A stretch of DNA of 64,000 nucleotides from Ulvibacterium sp. (GCF_028285715.1 NZ_JANQOO010000003.1:62001-126000); one strand, 5' to 3'. Shown: positions 36,870 through 45,936, numbered from the stretch's first letter. Notes: generated by a model not told the origin, from the letters alone. Numbers and translations: made by a program.

Positions 36870-37868
36870 TTATCTCGGTATTTCAACAGATTGCATGATC
36901 ATGTGTACAACGCTATCCGTGGTCATCCCTTCCATTTCTCGCTCGGGAGTCAGTATAATTCGATGATTTAGTACGGGAACCAGAGCCTGTTTAATATCTT
37001 CAGGAATAACGAAGTCTCGACCATTGATGGCCGCAAAAGCCTTGGCAGCATTTAAGATGGCAATAGAGGCCCGGGGAGAACCACCAAGGTACAAATGTGG
37101 ATGGTTACGGGTTTTGGTAACAATTTCAGCAATGTACTTTACTATTTTCTCTTCCACCTTAATCTCTTGAATCTTCGATTTATAGTCGGCCAATTGTTTC
37201 GGTGTAATAACTGATTGTACCATTTCCTGAGGTTTCGAACCTTTACGGTCATGATGGGTCCGAATGATTTGTATTTCTTCCTCTACAGATGGGTAGGCAA
37301 CCTTTATCTTAAAGATAAATCGATCTAACTGGGCCTCCGGTAAGGCATAAGTACCTTCCTGTTCAATAGGGTTTTGGGTGGCCAACACCATAAAAGGCGT
37401 ATCCATGTTGTAGGTTCTACCATCCATGGTTGCTTGACCCTCTTCCATAATCTCGAACAAGGCGGCCTGGGTCTTCGCGGGTGCTCTATTTATCTCATCG
37501 ATCAAGACAACGTTTGAAAAAATAGGGCCTTGCTTAAACTCAAATTCCGAGGAGTTTATATTAAATATGGAAGTCCCCAAAATATCACTTGGCATTAGGT
37601 CAGGAGTGAATTGGATTCTACTAAAACCAGTTTTTAATGTTTTGGCGAATAGTTTGGCGGTAATAGTTTTGGCAATTCCGGGGACCCCTTCGATAAGCAC
37701 ATGTCCATCCACCAGTAGGGATACGATCAGAAGTTCGATAAAATCTTTTTGACCTATGATAACCTTTGAAAGTTCAGTCTTAATAGTATCAACTGTTTTT
37801 TTTAGGTCTTCCAATGGAATGCGGCTGTTAAAGCTAAGTTCCTCCTCAGAATTGTTATTTTCCTCCAT
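36870..37868 (-). CDS. MoxR-family AAA+ ATPase
   Basis: A 332-residue cytosolic AAA+ ATPase of the MoxR (AAA_3) type. Walker A is GVPGIAKT (about residue 60), Walker B VVLIDEINRAPAKTQAALFEIMEEG, sensor 1 VLATQNPIEQEGTYALPEAQLDRF, and sensor 2 GGSPRASIAI, all in order and intact. MoxR proteins act as chaperones for partners encoded next to them, here the DUF58 and DUF4129 proteins. It overlaps the DUF4350 gene by 14 bases. Confidence 0.93.
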   Translation of the reverse strand: MEENNNSEEELSFNSRIPLEDLKKTVDTIKTELSKVIIGQKDFIELLIVSLLVDGHVLIEGVPGIAKTITAKLFAKTLKTGFSRIQFTPDLMPSDILGTSIFNINSSEFEFKQGPIFSNVVLIDEINRAPAKTQAALFEIMEEGQATMDGRTYNMDTPFMVLATQNPIEQEGTYALPEAQLDRFIFKIKVAYPSVEEEIQIIRTHHDRKGSKPQEMVQSVITPKQLADYKSKIQEIKVEEKIVKYIAEIVTKTRNHPHLYLGGSPRASIAILNAAKAFAAINGRDFVIPEDIKQALVPVLNHRIILTPEREMEGMTTDSVVHMIMQSVEIPR

Positions 37869-39075
37869 TTGCTTTTGCTTTAAATTTTTCGATTAGAGTA
37901 TTCAGTTTTTTAAGTTCCATGTCACTTATTTCCGTGCGGACTTTTAGTTTTTCCATAAAGTTGAATAGCTCTTTTATTTCCTCTGGGGAATGATGGCTCC
38001 GGGAGGCAAGGTTGGCGTAAAACCCCTTATCCCTGTTTTGGGTGTCCAAATAAAAACGGGACCGTAGATATTCCAAAAAATAGGCCATTTTATGCTCGGC
38101 TATTTGTTTTTGTTCCCCCTTTTCAAAATACATATCCGCAATTGTCCTTGTAAAGGCGAGCGTCTGATTTTTCAGGGGACGTATCAAGGGTATGGCCCGT
38201 TGTTTTCTTTTTCCTTCGAAAACCACATAAAAAAGGGCACCTATCAATATAATATAATAGGCCCATTTTAATTCCTTGGTACTGAGAAAAATATGCATTG
38301 GAGAAGTAAAGACCGCTTTTCCGGCCTTATAATGATTATCCATATAGATGGTTTGCGAACCATCTAAATAGGACAATAGACCGGCCGTATAATCCTTGTT
38401 GTTCTCTTTTAGCATAAAGTAATTGGTAAATGCCTTGGGAAAGAGTGAGAGGATGATTTCACCTTCCCCAAACTTTTGTTTGATTACATCAAATTGTGCT
38501 GTTTGGATACTATCGACTCCCGAAGAGATTTCTACAGCTCCCAAAATTATTGTGTTCAACGTATCCAAGGCTTCAAAATAGGCAGCATAACCATCCTTAT
38601 TAAATGTATAAGGGGAGTTTCGGCTTAACATAGGATGGACCAATCTGTGAAATTGATCTCCCTGCTCACCAAAATCGGCATAAAGGGTACCAATTTCTAC
38701 ATGTAATGTGTCCAATAACTGTTCTTCAAACCCCCCGGCAGCTATAAATAGGTTGTTGCCACGGGCCGTCCAGTCCAAGAGTGTATGCAACTCGGTTTCC
38801 CCAAATTGGATATGGTCGTTTACAAAAAAGTAGGTGCCTTCTATATCGGAATGGTCAGTTAAAAACTCAAAAGGAGACGTGCGTACTTGTGTTATCTTGT
38901 CCCCAAAAAAATTAACCAGGACCCTGTTCAAAATGTAGGTTCCATAAGGTATTTTGTGATGCTCTACATAGGAAGGAAACCAATTGATTTTTTTAGGCTT
39001 ATTGTATTGCATGAGCATTAGGAGAGCTATGGTGAATACAGCGATAGTGATATATACAGTCCCCTTTCTACCCAT
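37855..39075 (-). CDS. DUF4350-type membrane protein
   Basis: A 406-residue protein with an N-terminal membrane segment (residues 5-23), a periplasmic GATase-like region (about 40-235: SHDxDIEGTYFFVNDHIQFGE-type layout, LDWTARGNNLFIAAGG) and a second membrane segment near 275 (YYIILIGALFYVVFEGKRKQR). A cytosolic tail of about 110 residues ends in charged helices. DUF4350 proteins regularly accompany MoxR/DUF58 in Bacteroidota; the function is unknown. It overlaps DUF4129 upstream by 8 bases and moxR downstream by 14. Confidence 0.75.
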   Translation of the reverse strand: MGRKGTVYITIAVFTIALLMLMQYNKPKKINWFPSYVEHHKIPYGTYILNRVLVNFFGDKITQVRTSPFEFLTDHSDIEGTYFFVNDHIQFGETELHTLLDWTARGNNLFIAAGGFEEQLLDTLHVEIGTLYADFGEQGDQFHRLVHPMLSRNSPYTFNKDGYAAYFEALDTLNTIILGAVEISSGVDSIQTAQFDVIKQKFGEGEIILSLFPKAFTNYFMLKENNKDYTAGLLSYLDGSQTIYMDNHYKAGKAVFTSPMHIFLSTKELKWAYYIILIGALFYVVFEGKRKQRAIPLIRPLKNQTLAFTRTIADMYFEKGEQKQIAEHKMAYFLEYLRSRFYLDTQNRDKGFYANLASRSHHSPEEIKELFNFMEKLKVRTEISDMELKKLNTLIEKFKAKANGGK

Positions 39076-39808
39076 TTTCCAGAATTCTTTTTTTTAGGGA
39101 GGCAAAAGTAGTTTCAAATCTGGTATACCTACCCTCATCAATATGGAAGCCTCCGTACCAAATGTAGTCGTACAGACGTGTAACGTGGCCAAACGGTTGT
39201 TTTAATTCCGGTTCCTCAATTTCGGAAATGTAGTCCGCATTTGTTTTTTGAAGTTGCCAGTCAATAATTTCCGCTTCGCTAAGGATTTTTAAAATATATA
39301 AATAGTAGTATCGAATGGCCAAACGATAGTCCTTTTGTTGGAGGGCGTTTTGAATTAATTGTTGGATATCTTCATTTTTTATAATACGCTCTTCCTCTGA
39401 AAGTGTTATCAGGGATTGATTCTTTTTGGAATATAGCAGCGATCTTGCATTGACGTTAATAAAAAACCTGATGAGCAGAAAAAGTAGCAAGCCCAAAAGG
39501 ATATAGGGTATCCAACTGAAAAACTCGGCTAAAAAACCAGCTGCCTTTTCCACGCCAAAAAGCCATTCGAAAAAACGGAGTAGTAAATTCCAAAGCCAGG
39601 TCAAGAAATTATCCCACCAAGTGGGCTCGGATTTTATGACCTCATAGTTGAAGTCTGGGTCGCTCCTATAAGCCAATAAATCCTCATCCATGATTTCTTG
39701 GATTTCCAACGGCCCTTTATCGAAAACAATACCTGTAGAATCCTTCTGTCCCAAGGCCGAAATTATTCCTAGAATTAAAAGGCAGTAAAAAGGCAGAAGT
39801 TTCGCCAT
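39068..39808 (-). CDS. DUF4129 domain membrane protein
   Basis: A 246-residue protein with a signal peptide or anchor (residues 4-20), a periplasmic linker with several Trp (TWWDNFLTWLWNLLLRFFEWLFG), a membrane segment near residue 100-118, and a cytosolic DUF4129 domain at the C-terminus (DYRLAIRYYYLYILKILSEAEII, LYDYIWYGGFHIDEGRYTRFE). It is part of the MoxR/DUF58 set and likely sits in the same membrane complex. The gap to the next upstream gene is 2 bases. Confidence 0.8.
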   Translation of the reverse strand: MAKLLPFYCLLILGIISALGQKDSTGIVFDKGPLEIQEIMDEDLLAYRSDPDFNYEVIKSEPTWWDNFLTWLWNLLLRFFEWLFGVEKAAGFLAEFFSWIPYILLGLLLFLLIRFFINVNARSLLYSKKNQSLITLSEEERIIKNEDIQQLIQNALQQKDYRLAIRYYYLYILKILSEAEIIDWQLQKTNADYISEIEEPELKQPFGHVTRLYDYIWYGGFHIDEGRYTRFETTFASLKKRILENG

Positions 39809-39810
39809 AC

Positions 39811-40692
39811 CTAGTTTTCTGGGGTTTTGCCCAAGTTTTGAATGCGCTCGTAGGTACCGGTAAAATTCTTTTTCTCGTTTAGGTTGAAATAAACAAAGGC
39901 GGCTGCGATAACAGAGATCAAGTTGAGCAGAAGACTGGCCAAAGTACTCAGTATATTCAAGAGGATGTAGATGGGATCAACAAAATTTCCCGTCATATTT
40001 TCAGCATCCACTTCTCCGGAGAAAATACCCATTTTCATCCAACTGTAGACGGCGGCCGGTATGTTAAAGGCGTAACTGGCAATACCCACAATTATTCCAA
40101 TTACCAAAAGTGTGGCGAAGGTAATCCACCACTCGTCCTTAACCAGGGTAAAGCTGTACCCATAAGCCTCGGTAGCCCCTTTTTGGTTAAACACCAATAC
40201 GGAAAAGGAAAGTACCAATGGTACATATAGGTAGACCCCGGGGATGATGCAGGCCATCAATCCGGCCATGATGGACAGAACTACCAAAAACCCCAGTCCA
40301 ATAAAACTCCATAATGTGGCATAGACCTCCCTTTTAATCTCGGTCACATCAATACTACCCTTCGTATTGGCATAGGATTTTATATAGTGCAAGGTTGTGG
40401 ATTGGGATATGGAATAGACCAATACCAAGGAAGTCAAAAAAAATAAAAGGGATAATACCATTAGAGCTCCACTAAATACCTGGTCGGAAGCGCCGGAAGC
40501 AATATCAAAAAAAGGTTGAAAAGAATAGAGATAAAACCCGGAGGCTATGAGCATTACCACTAGATAAGGACCTACTATTTTGAAGTACGTACTAAAGAAG
40601 GGCTTAAATTGACTACGCAGAAAAGCCAAGGTATCCGATAAAATCTCACCAAGCTCCCGTTGTTTTTTAAATTCAATATAGTCATCCTTCAT
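39811..40692 (-). CDS. Polytopic membrane protein of the MoxR cluster
   Basis: A 293-residue membrane protein with about six hydrophobic segments and a short charged cytosolic N-terminus (MKDDYIEFKKQRELGEILS). The layout and the GLMACIIPGVYLYVPLVL block resemble DUF4013 or glycerophosphodiesterase membrane-domain proteins. I do not recognise a catalytic motif. The ATG at 40690-40692 overlaps the SpoIIM gene end by 11 bases, so the two are translationally coupled. Function unknown. Confidence 0.65.
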   Translation of the reverse strand: MKDDYIEFKKQRELGEILSDTLAFLRSQFKPFFSTYFKIVGPYLVVMLIASGFYLYSFQPFFDIASGASDQVFSGALMVLSLLFFLTSLVLVYSISQSTTLHYIKSYANTKGSIDVTEIKREVYATLWSFIGLGFLVVLSIMAGLMACIIPGVYLYVPLVLSFSVLVFNQKGATEAYGYSFTLVKDEWWITFATLLVIGIIVGIASYAFNIPAAVYSWMKMGIFSGEVDAENMTGNFVDPIYILLNILSTLASLLLNLISVIAAAFVYFNLNEKKNFTGTYERIQNLGKTPEN

Positions 40693-41647
40693 GGTACAGC
40701 TTTTTGTGGATTTGTCTGGGATAAATAATGTAATAAAACACAATCAACGCCAATGAGCCGCCGATGATAAGAACGGCAAGTATATCCGGCATTTCGGTGT
40801 GTCGGGTAACGAATCCTTCCAGGAACCCGGCAATAATGAAGAAAGGAACCGTACTGATCATGATTTTTAAACCGTTTTTCACTCCCCTTTTAAACGATTC
40901 CATTCGGGTGTAGGTTCCAGGGAACAACATACCATTGGCCAGCACCAAACCTGCACATCCTGCTATGACAATGACAGAGATTTCTATGGTGCCATGGATC
41001 CAAATGGTACGAGCGGACTCCCATAACAGCCCCTTATCGTAAAAAAAATACTGAAAACTACCGAGCATAATGCCATTCTGCAGCATAATGATCAAGGTGC
41101 CTACCCCAAGAAAAATTCCATACGCAAAGGCCAAAAGAGCCACGCGGATATTATGTATCGTAATACCCAGAAACATGTTAAATTCGCCCATTTCCTTGTA
41201 AACCGCCATCGGGTCGCCCTTTTCTATATTTTCCAAAGTCATGTTTACATAGCCGTCCCCCAAGATAGATCTTACAAAATCCCCCTCATTGGCCGAGGAA
41301 AAAGCTCCTACCACCACAAAAAAGGTAAAAACTAGAAAAGCAATGAGCAACTCCCTACGATGGTAATAGAACATTGTGGGAAACTCGGTCTTCCAAAATT
41401 CGACAATACGATTTTTTGGTTCCTTTTTGGTTCTATATATCTTTTGATGCGCTTGGGATGCCAAGGAATTTAAGTAGAATTCCGTATTGCTTCCCCGGTA
41501 AAAGGTTTTGGCATAACTAAGATGATCTGTTATTTCAATGTAGAGGTCAGACAATACATCGGGCGCTATCTTCGTTTTGTTGGACAGGGCATTTTCAAAA
41601 ACAGCCCATTTGTCTTTATTTTGCTTTACGAATGCCGCCTCGCGCAT
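40682..41647 (-). CDS. SpoIIM-like (DUF95) membrane protein
   Basis: A 321-residue protein matching the stage II sporulation protein M/DUF95 family found widely outside spore formers. A cytosolic N-terminus with ENALSNKTKIAPDVLSDLYIEITDHLSYAKTFY is characteristic, followed by about five membrane segments, including IHNIRVALLAFAYGIFLGVGT and IWIHGTIEISVIVIAGCAGL. The role outside sporulation is unknown; here it heads the MoxR/DUF58 operon. It is divergent from the RDD gene, with 32 bases between the start codons, so their promoters must overlap the coding sequences. Confidence 0.85.
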   Translation of the reverse strand: MREAAFVKQNKDKWAVFENALSNKTKIAPDVLSDLYIEITDHLSYAKTFYRGSNTEFYLNSLASQAHQKIYRTKKEPKNRIVEFWKTEFPTMFYYHRRELLIAFLVFTFFVVVGAFSSANEGDFVRSILGDGYVNMTLENIEKGDPMAVYKEMGEFNMFLGITIHNIRVALLAFAYGIFLGVGTLIIMLQNGIMLGSFQYFFYDKGLLWESARTIWIHGTIEISVIVIAGCAGLVLANGMLFPGTYTRMESFKRGVKNGLKIMISTVPFFIIAGFLEGFVTRHTEMPDILAVLIIGGSLALIVFYYIIYPRQIHKKLYHEG

Positions 41648-41679
41648 CAACTTTGGGTTTACCTCAAAGAAACGAAACT

Positions 41680-42393
41680 ATGGAACAATTTCAAATAGAA
41701 ACGGCCCAAAATGTAAGTATCGATCAAAATACGGCACATCTCGGAGACCGCTTGCTGGCTTATATTATCGATAGTTTTGTGATATTGGTCTATACGATAC
41801 TAGTGATTTGGTTATTGCTGGCCCTGGAGATTGATTTTGCCGATATGTGGGCTCTCTATGTATTACTGAGTCTACCCGCTTTTTTGTACTATGTTCTTTT
41901 GGAAACCCTTATGGACGGGAAGACGGTCGGTAAGAACCTTATGCATATACGTGTGGTAAAACTGGATGGCTCAAAGCCTAATTTTGCCAGTTATTTTGTA
42001 CGATGGATTTTACGGATAATAGATGTGAGCCTAAGTTCGGGCGGGGTAGCAGTTTTGACCATTTTAATTCGAGGCAAGGGACAACGGGTTGGAGATATTG
42101 CGGCAGGAACTACAGTTATTAGCGAGCGGAAAAGAATTTTTCTGAAGGACACCCTGCTTCGTGAGATACCCCAGGATTATATGCCAAAATTTCCTCAAAT
42201 AACGGTTTTTAAGGATCGGGAGATGCAGACCATTAAGGAGCTTTATGATACCGCAAGAGTAAACGGTGACCACCAAATTATTGTCTCTCTTAGTGATAAG
42301 ATCAAGGAAGTGGCCGAAATAGTAACGGACCTGAAACCCATGGAATTTGTGGATATTGCCATTAAGGATTACAACTACTATACCCAACAGTGA
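41680..42393 (+). CDS. RDD family membrane protein
   Basis: A 237-residue protein with the RDD motif set: RLLAYIIDSFVILV (Arg, Asp, Asp), LMDGKTVGKNLMHIRVV, and RGKGQRVGDIAAGTTVI after the third membrane segment. A C-terminal soluble tail of about 85 residues is more than the minimal RDD domain needs. Some RDD proteins act in ion or small-molecule transport; most are unassigned. Pairing with SpoIIM and MoxR is recurrent in Bacteroidota. The ATG at 41680 is chosen; the TRIC gene follows 7 bases later. Confidence 0.85.
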   Translation: MEQFQIETAQNVSIDQNTAHLGDRLLAYIIDSFVILVYTILVIWLLLALEIDFADMWALYVLLSLPAFLYYVLLETLMDGKTVGKNLMHIRVVKLDGSKPNFASYFVRWILRIIDVSLSSGGVAVLTILIRGKGQRVGDIAAGTTVISERKRIFLKDTLLREIPQDYMPKFPQITVFKDREMQTIKELYDTARVNGDHQIIVSLSDKIKEVAEIVTDLKPMEFVDIAIKDYNYYTQQ

Positions 42394-42400
42394 TAACTCC

Positions 42401-43012
42401 ATGTTCTATTATGTAATCGATATTTTGGGGACCATCGCCTTTGCGATTTCCGGGGTATTGGTCGCCATGGAGAAAAAACTGGATTTGTTCGGGGTATTTA
42501 TTATTGCCTTTGTAACAGCGGTAGGAGGGGGAACCCTCAGGGACATTCTTATTGGTGATACCCCGGTTATATGGATGCGCAGTTCTGATTATGTCATTAC
42601 CATTGCGGGTTCTGTAATTTTTGCCATTCTTTTTGTAAACCAATTGAAGTATCTAAGGAAGACCCTTTTCCTTTTCGATACCATAGGTATTGGGCTTTTT
42701 ACAATGGTTGGTATAGAGAAAGGAATTTCGGCCGATCTTATACCCATTATGTGTATTTTCCTTGGAACCATTACAGCTTCCTTTGGAGGGGTGATACGTG
42801 ATATTCTATGTAATGAAATCCCGGTTATTTTTAGAAGGGAGATTTATGCTACCGCATGTATTTTTGGGGGAATCTGCTATTTTCTTTTGATTCAGTTGCC
42901 TTGGGATGGGACCATTCCCTATATCTCGGCCATTCTTATTATCATCATTTCGCGTTTATTGGCGGTACGGTTTAAAATTACGTTACCCAACATCTACAGA
43001 AATGAAAAGTGA
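42401..43012 (+). CDS. TRIC-type (UPF0126) cation channel protein
   Basis: A 203-residue inner membrane protein with seven hydrophobic segments arranged as two similar halves, as in prokaryotic trimeric intracellular cation channels. Each half has the glycine-rich kink: VTAVGGGTLRDILIGDTPV and TASFGGVIRDILCNEIPVIF, both with the RDIL motif. Likely passes K+ or Na+. The ATG at 42401 starts MFYYVIDILGTIAFAISG. It follows the RDD gene by 7 bases and may be co-transcribed. Confidence 0.9.
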   Translation: MFYYVIDILGTIAFAISGVLVAMEKKLDLFGVFIIAFVTAVGGGTLRDILIGDTPVIWMRSSDYVITIAGSVIFAILFVNQLKYLRKTLFLFDTIGIGLFTMVGIEKGISADLIPIMCIFLGTITASFGGVIRDILCNEIPVIFRREIYATACIFGGICYFLLIQLPWDGTIPYISAILIIIISRLLAVRFKITLPNIYRNEK

Positions 43013-43087
43013 AATTTCAAATTCCAAATTACAAGCACCAAACTCAAATTTTCTGAAAGAAGTTTTGCTTTGAGCTTAAATAGACAT

Positions 43088-43798
43088 CTATTCTAAAACC
43101 TCCGCTTTTTCTATATACACATTTTGAAAGGGCCAATCTCCTTTGCCCACCCTGACCTGGTTTATTTTGTCGACCACGTCCATTCCTTGGATTACTTTTC
43201 CAAAGGGTGTGTATTCGCCATCCAGATGGTAGGACCCTGGATTGGTAACTACGATAAAGAACTCATAGGGTGAGGCCAGCATATGCGGGTTATTGATTTC
43301 ACTACTGGGCATGGACAACGTACCCCTATGATGTTTATATCCTTTGCGGGTGTCCGGTGGTAGTAGATAGCGCCCTATTTTCCGACGTTTTTCCGGAGTG
43401 GCCTTGTCATCGGCATTGCCACCTTGTATGATGAAGTTTTTTACGATACGGTGGAATTGGGTACCATCAAAATACCCCTTCTGGGCCAAAAAAATAAAAT
43501 TGGCTTTATGATAGGGGACATTGTCATAAAGCTCCACGGTAAAACTACCCAGACTGGTGGTTAATTTGACCTTATTTACCTTTAGGTCTTTCTGGTACTC
43601 AAAGAAAAAATCGATTGCATTTTCCTCGGTAAGGAGGAATTTTTCCTCTTCTTCCGGGGATTCTATAGAATTAGTCTGTGTGGTATCCTTTTCTGTGGAT
43701 TCTGCCTGATGCTTAGTCTGTTTTTTGGCCGTTGAATCCCCACATCCAGCCAAAAATAGTAGTAATATTGTATGTACAGCGATTTTTTTCAATAACAT
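43088..43798 (-). CDS. Cyclophilin-type peptidyl-prolyl isomerase lipoprotein
   Basis: A 236-residue lipoprotein; the signal peptide ends LLFLAGC (Cys19) followed by GDSTAKK, so it is expected on the periplasmic side. After a Glu/Thr-rich linker (20-55) comes a cyclophilin domain with FHRIVKNFIIQGGNADD, GTLSMPSS and PFGKVIQGMDVVDKIN; the Arg of FHR and the Gln of IQGG are active-site residues. It catalyses proline isomerisation for folding of envelope proteins. Its ATG shares the palindrome CATG with the ATG of the divergent NUDIX gene. Confidence 0.9.
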   Translation of the reverse strand: MLLKKIAVHTILLLFLAGCGDSTAKKQTKHQAESTEKDTTQTNSIESPEEEEKFLLTEENAIDFFFEYQKDLKVNKVKLTTSLGSFTVELYDNVPYHKANFIFLAQKGYFDGTQFHRIVKNFIIQGGNADDKATPEKRRKIGRYLLPPDTRKGYKHHRGTLSMPSSEINNPHMLASPYEFFIVVTNPGSYHLDGEYTPFGKVIQGMDVVDKINQVRVGKGDWPFQNVYIEKAEVLE

Positions 43799-44444
43799 GG
43801 ATTTCGATTTATTCTCCCAACAGCTTTCAAAAATAAAAAAACTACCCTTACCGGGTGAAGCATCCCATTTTAAAATGGCACCTAAAACAAGGATACGCCT
43901 TATGCAGCAAGCAAAACAAAAAGGGAAAAACCCTAAAAGGGCTGCGGTAATGGCCTTGTTCTATCCAGATGTTAACGCTTTGTCTCACTTACTCCTAATT
44001 CTAAGGAAGGCACATCCAAAGGATGTGCATTCGGGGCAAGTGGGTTTTCCCGGTGGTCAATCCGAGCATGGTGATGCGGATTTAAGGCAAACAGCACTTA
44101 GGGAAACCCATGAGGAGGTAGGCATTCCTCCGGTTGAAATTGAAATCATTAGGTCGCTGAGCCAGGTTTACATACCTCCCAGCAATTTTGAAGTGCAGCC
44201 TTATATTGGTCTTTACCAAAATAAGGAGCCTTTGTTCACCCCCCAAAAGTCGGAGGTTGAGGCTTTAGTAGAGGTCCCGGTTGCGGATTTTATGGACGAT
44301 TCCAAAATTTTCATGGAAAAGCTCACCACTTCCTATGCCATAAATATTGATGTACCTGCCTTTAATTTAAATGGTTACACCGTTTGGGGCGCCACGGCCA
44401 TGATGTTAAGCGAGATCAAGGAGCTACTGAAAAAGGTCTTATAG
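43797..44444 (+). CDS. NUDIX hydrolase, CoA pyrophosphatase type
   Basis: A 215-residue cytosolic NUDIX enzyme. The Nudix box reads GGQSEHGDADLRQTALRETHEEVGI, with the metal-binding REx2EE pattern intact (RETHEEVG), preceded by the CoA-type block HPKDVHSGQVGFPGG. Such enzymes cleave CoA or oxidised CoA to phosphopantetheine and 3',5'-ADP. The ATG at 43797 gives MDFDLFSQQLSKIKKL, typical of the family. Its start overlaps the start of the divergent cyclophilin gene, leaving no intergenic DNA at all. Confidence 0.88.
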   Translation: MDFDLFSQQLSKIKKLPLPGEASHFKMAPKTRIRLMQQAKQKGKNPKRAAVMALFYPDVNALSHLLLILRKAHPKDVHSGQVGFPGGQSEHGDADLRQTALRETHEEVGIPPVEIEIIRSLSQVYIPPSNFEVQPYIGLYQNKEPLFTPQKSEVEALVEVPVADFMDDSKIFMEKLTTSYAINIDVPAFNLNGYTVWGATAMMLSEIKELLKKVL

Positions 44445-44456
44445 CATCATATTTTG

Positions 44457-44464
44457 TAGTTTTG
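44457..44464 (+). promoter_or_regulatory. -7 box (TAGTTTTG) five bases before the acyltransferase ATG
   Basis: TAGTTTTG fits TAnnTTTG; a leaderless or nearly leaderless transcript is implied. Confidence 0.4.
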
Positions 44465-44469
44465 CCTCT

Positions 44470-45285
44470 ATGGGCTTATTTAAGCGAAATCCTTTTGGGC
44501 ACATACTCTTCTTAAAGAAATGGCTCATTCGAATCATGGGGCTGATGACACGCTCACGCTACAAGGGATTCAATACATTGGAGATTGAGGGTTCTAAAAT
44601 CCTAAGAAATCTTCCTGGAGAGAACGTACTTTTTGTAAGTAATCACCAAACCTACTTTGCGGATGTGGTAGCCATGTTCCATGTTTTTAATGCCAGCTTG
44701 GCGGGAAGGGAAGATTCCCTTAAGAACTTGGGTTATTTATGGAACCCGAAATTGAACGTGTACTATGTGGCGGCGGCCGAGACCATGAAAAAGAACTTGC
44801 TCACCAAAATTTTTGCCTATGCGGGCTCTATTAGCGTAGAACGGACCTGGAGGTCCCAAGGACAGGACATACAACGACAGGTAAAAATGAGCGATATCTC
44901 CAATATTGGCAAAGCGTTGACCGATGGGTGGGTCATTACATTCCCCCAGGGAACGACCACTCCCTGGAAGCCTTTGCGAAAAGGTACGGCCCACATCATT
45001 AAAAAATATCGGCCTGTAGTGGTTCCTGTAGTTATTGACGGGTTTCGCCGTTCGTTCGATAAAAAGGGACTTCGGGTTAAAAAAAAGGGGATTTTGCAGT
45101 CCATGGTCATTAAAGAACCTCTTGAAATAGATTACGATAACGAATCTCCGGAATCCATTATTGAAAAACTGGAATATGCCATAGAACAACATCCTTCATT
45201 TTTAAAGGTGATTCCCCAAGAGGAATTGTTGGCCTATGAACAAGAAAATGAGCTGCGTAGGTACCGCAATCGCAAGAAATTTTAA
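44470..45285 (+). CDS. Lysophospholipid acyltransferase (PlsC-like, 1-acylglycerol-3-phosphate acyltransferase)
   Basis: A 271-residue PlsC-superfamily enzyme that probably adds the second acyl chain during phospholipid synthesis at the inner membrane. The motif I region is VSNHQTYFADVV: the histidine and aspartate are separated by five residues rather than the standard four. Motif III is FPQGTTTPW in place of FPEGTRS, with Gln for the usual Glu, a change also seen in some relatives. The C-terminus is basic. It ends by sharing the stop-codon bases TTAA with the convergent membrane protein gene. Confidence 0.8.
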   Translation: MGLFKRNPFGHILFLKKWLIRIMGLMTRSRYKGFNTLEIEGSKILRNLPGENVLFVSNHQTYFADVVAMFHVFNASLAGREDSLKNLGYLWNPKLNVYYVAAAETMKKNLLTKIFAYAGSISVERTWRSQGQDIQRQVKMSDISNIGKALTDGWVITFPQGTTTPWKPLRKGTAHIIKKYRPVVVPVVIDGFRRSFDKKGLRVKKKGILQSMVIKEPLEIDYDNESPESIIEKLEYAIEQHPSFLKVIPQEELLAYEQENELRRYRNRKKF

Positions 45286-45932
45286 ATTTCTAGGCGTTTT
45301 AGTTCCCTGTAGTTACTTTTGAGCTTCCCGAGCAAGATTCCGTAAAGCAGAAAATAGATTCCTCCCATTACAAGGGTAAAAAAGAAACCGCCCAGGATAA
45401 CTCCCCAGAATACCATACTGCGAATCTCTTCTAGGGACCTCTTTTTTAAAACCTCCTCAAAACCTTCAATGCTCATTAGGACATCATCCATGAAATACAT
45501 TTCCAAAGCGTAGTACAAAAAGAAAACAAAAAACATGCTTAGAGAAAACACGATATAGTAGAAAACCGTTTTTCTTGTCAGGATTATTTTGTCCATTAGG
45601 TTTTTTGCGTTTTCCAAAACGGAAATCTCCTTATATCGCTTGTAAAACAAATAGATAAAATAGATGACTACCGCATAGTAAAAAATAGACAGGATTAGGA
45701 TACCCAGGTTAAACGTAGAGTTGTCAAAAAGGGCCATTGAATTTCTAATGGATGGGAACAAAAACAACAATTGGGGTAGTGAAATTTCCAAAACACTGAT
45801 AATCAATATCCACCTCACAATGGAGGATGATTTTTTCCACAGCATATTTTGTATTTCATCAAAGGACAATTTGGGAAGCTCCGCCCCTTTTTTTTGCCAA
45901 TCTTTCTTCAACAGTTCTAATTCGTCCATCAT
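45282..45932 (-). CDS. Membrane protein encoded with the ECF sigma factor
   Basis: A 216-residue protein with a charged cytosolic N-terminus (ELELLKKDWQKKGAELPKLS) and about four membrane segments (roughly 40-60, 68-92, 120-145, 180-205). It follows the sigma factor by 4 bases and is likely co-transcribed, so it may act as its membrane-bound controller, but it has no recognisable zinc-finger or FecR anti-sigma domain. Function inferred from position only. Its last codons overlap the acyltransferase end by 4 bases. Confidence 0.55.
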   Translation of the reverse strand: MMDELELLKKDWQKKGAELPKLSFDEIQNMLWKKSSSIVRWILIISVLEISLPQLLFLFPSIRNSMALFDNSTFNLGILILSIFYYAVVIYFIYLFYKRYKEISVLENAKNLMDKIILTRKTVFYYIVFSLSMFFVFFLYYALEMYFMDDVLMSIEGFEEVLKKRSLEEIRSMVFWGVILGGFFFTLVMGGIYFLLYGILLGKLKSNYRELKRLEI

Positions 45933-45936
45933 ATCC

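Noticed and set aside
43013-43087. AATTCCAAATT-type filler, also near 54350
   Set aside because: Too short and degenerate to define a repeat family from this window.
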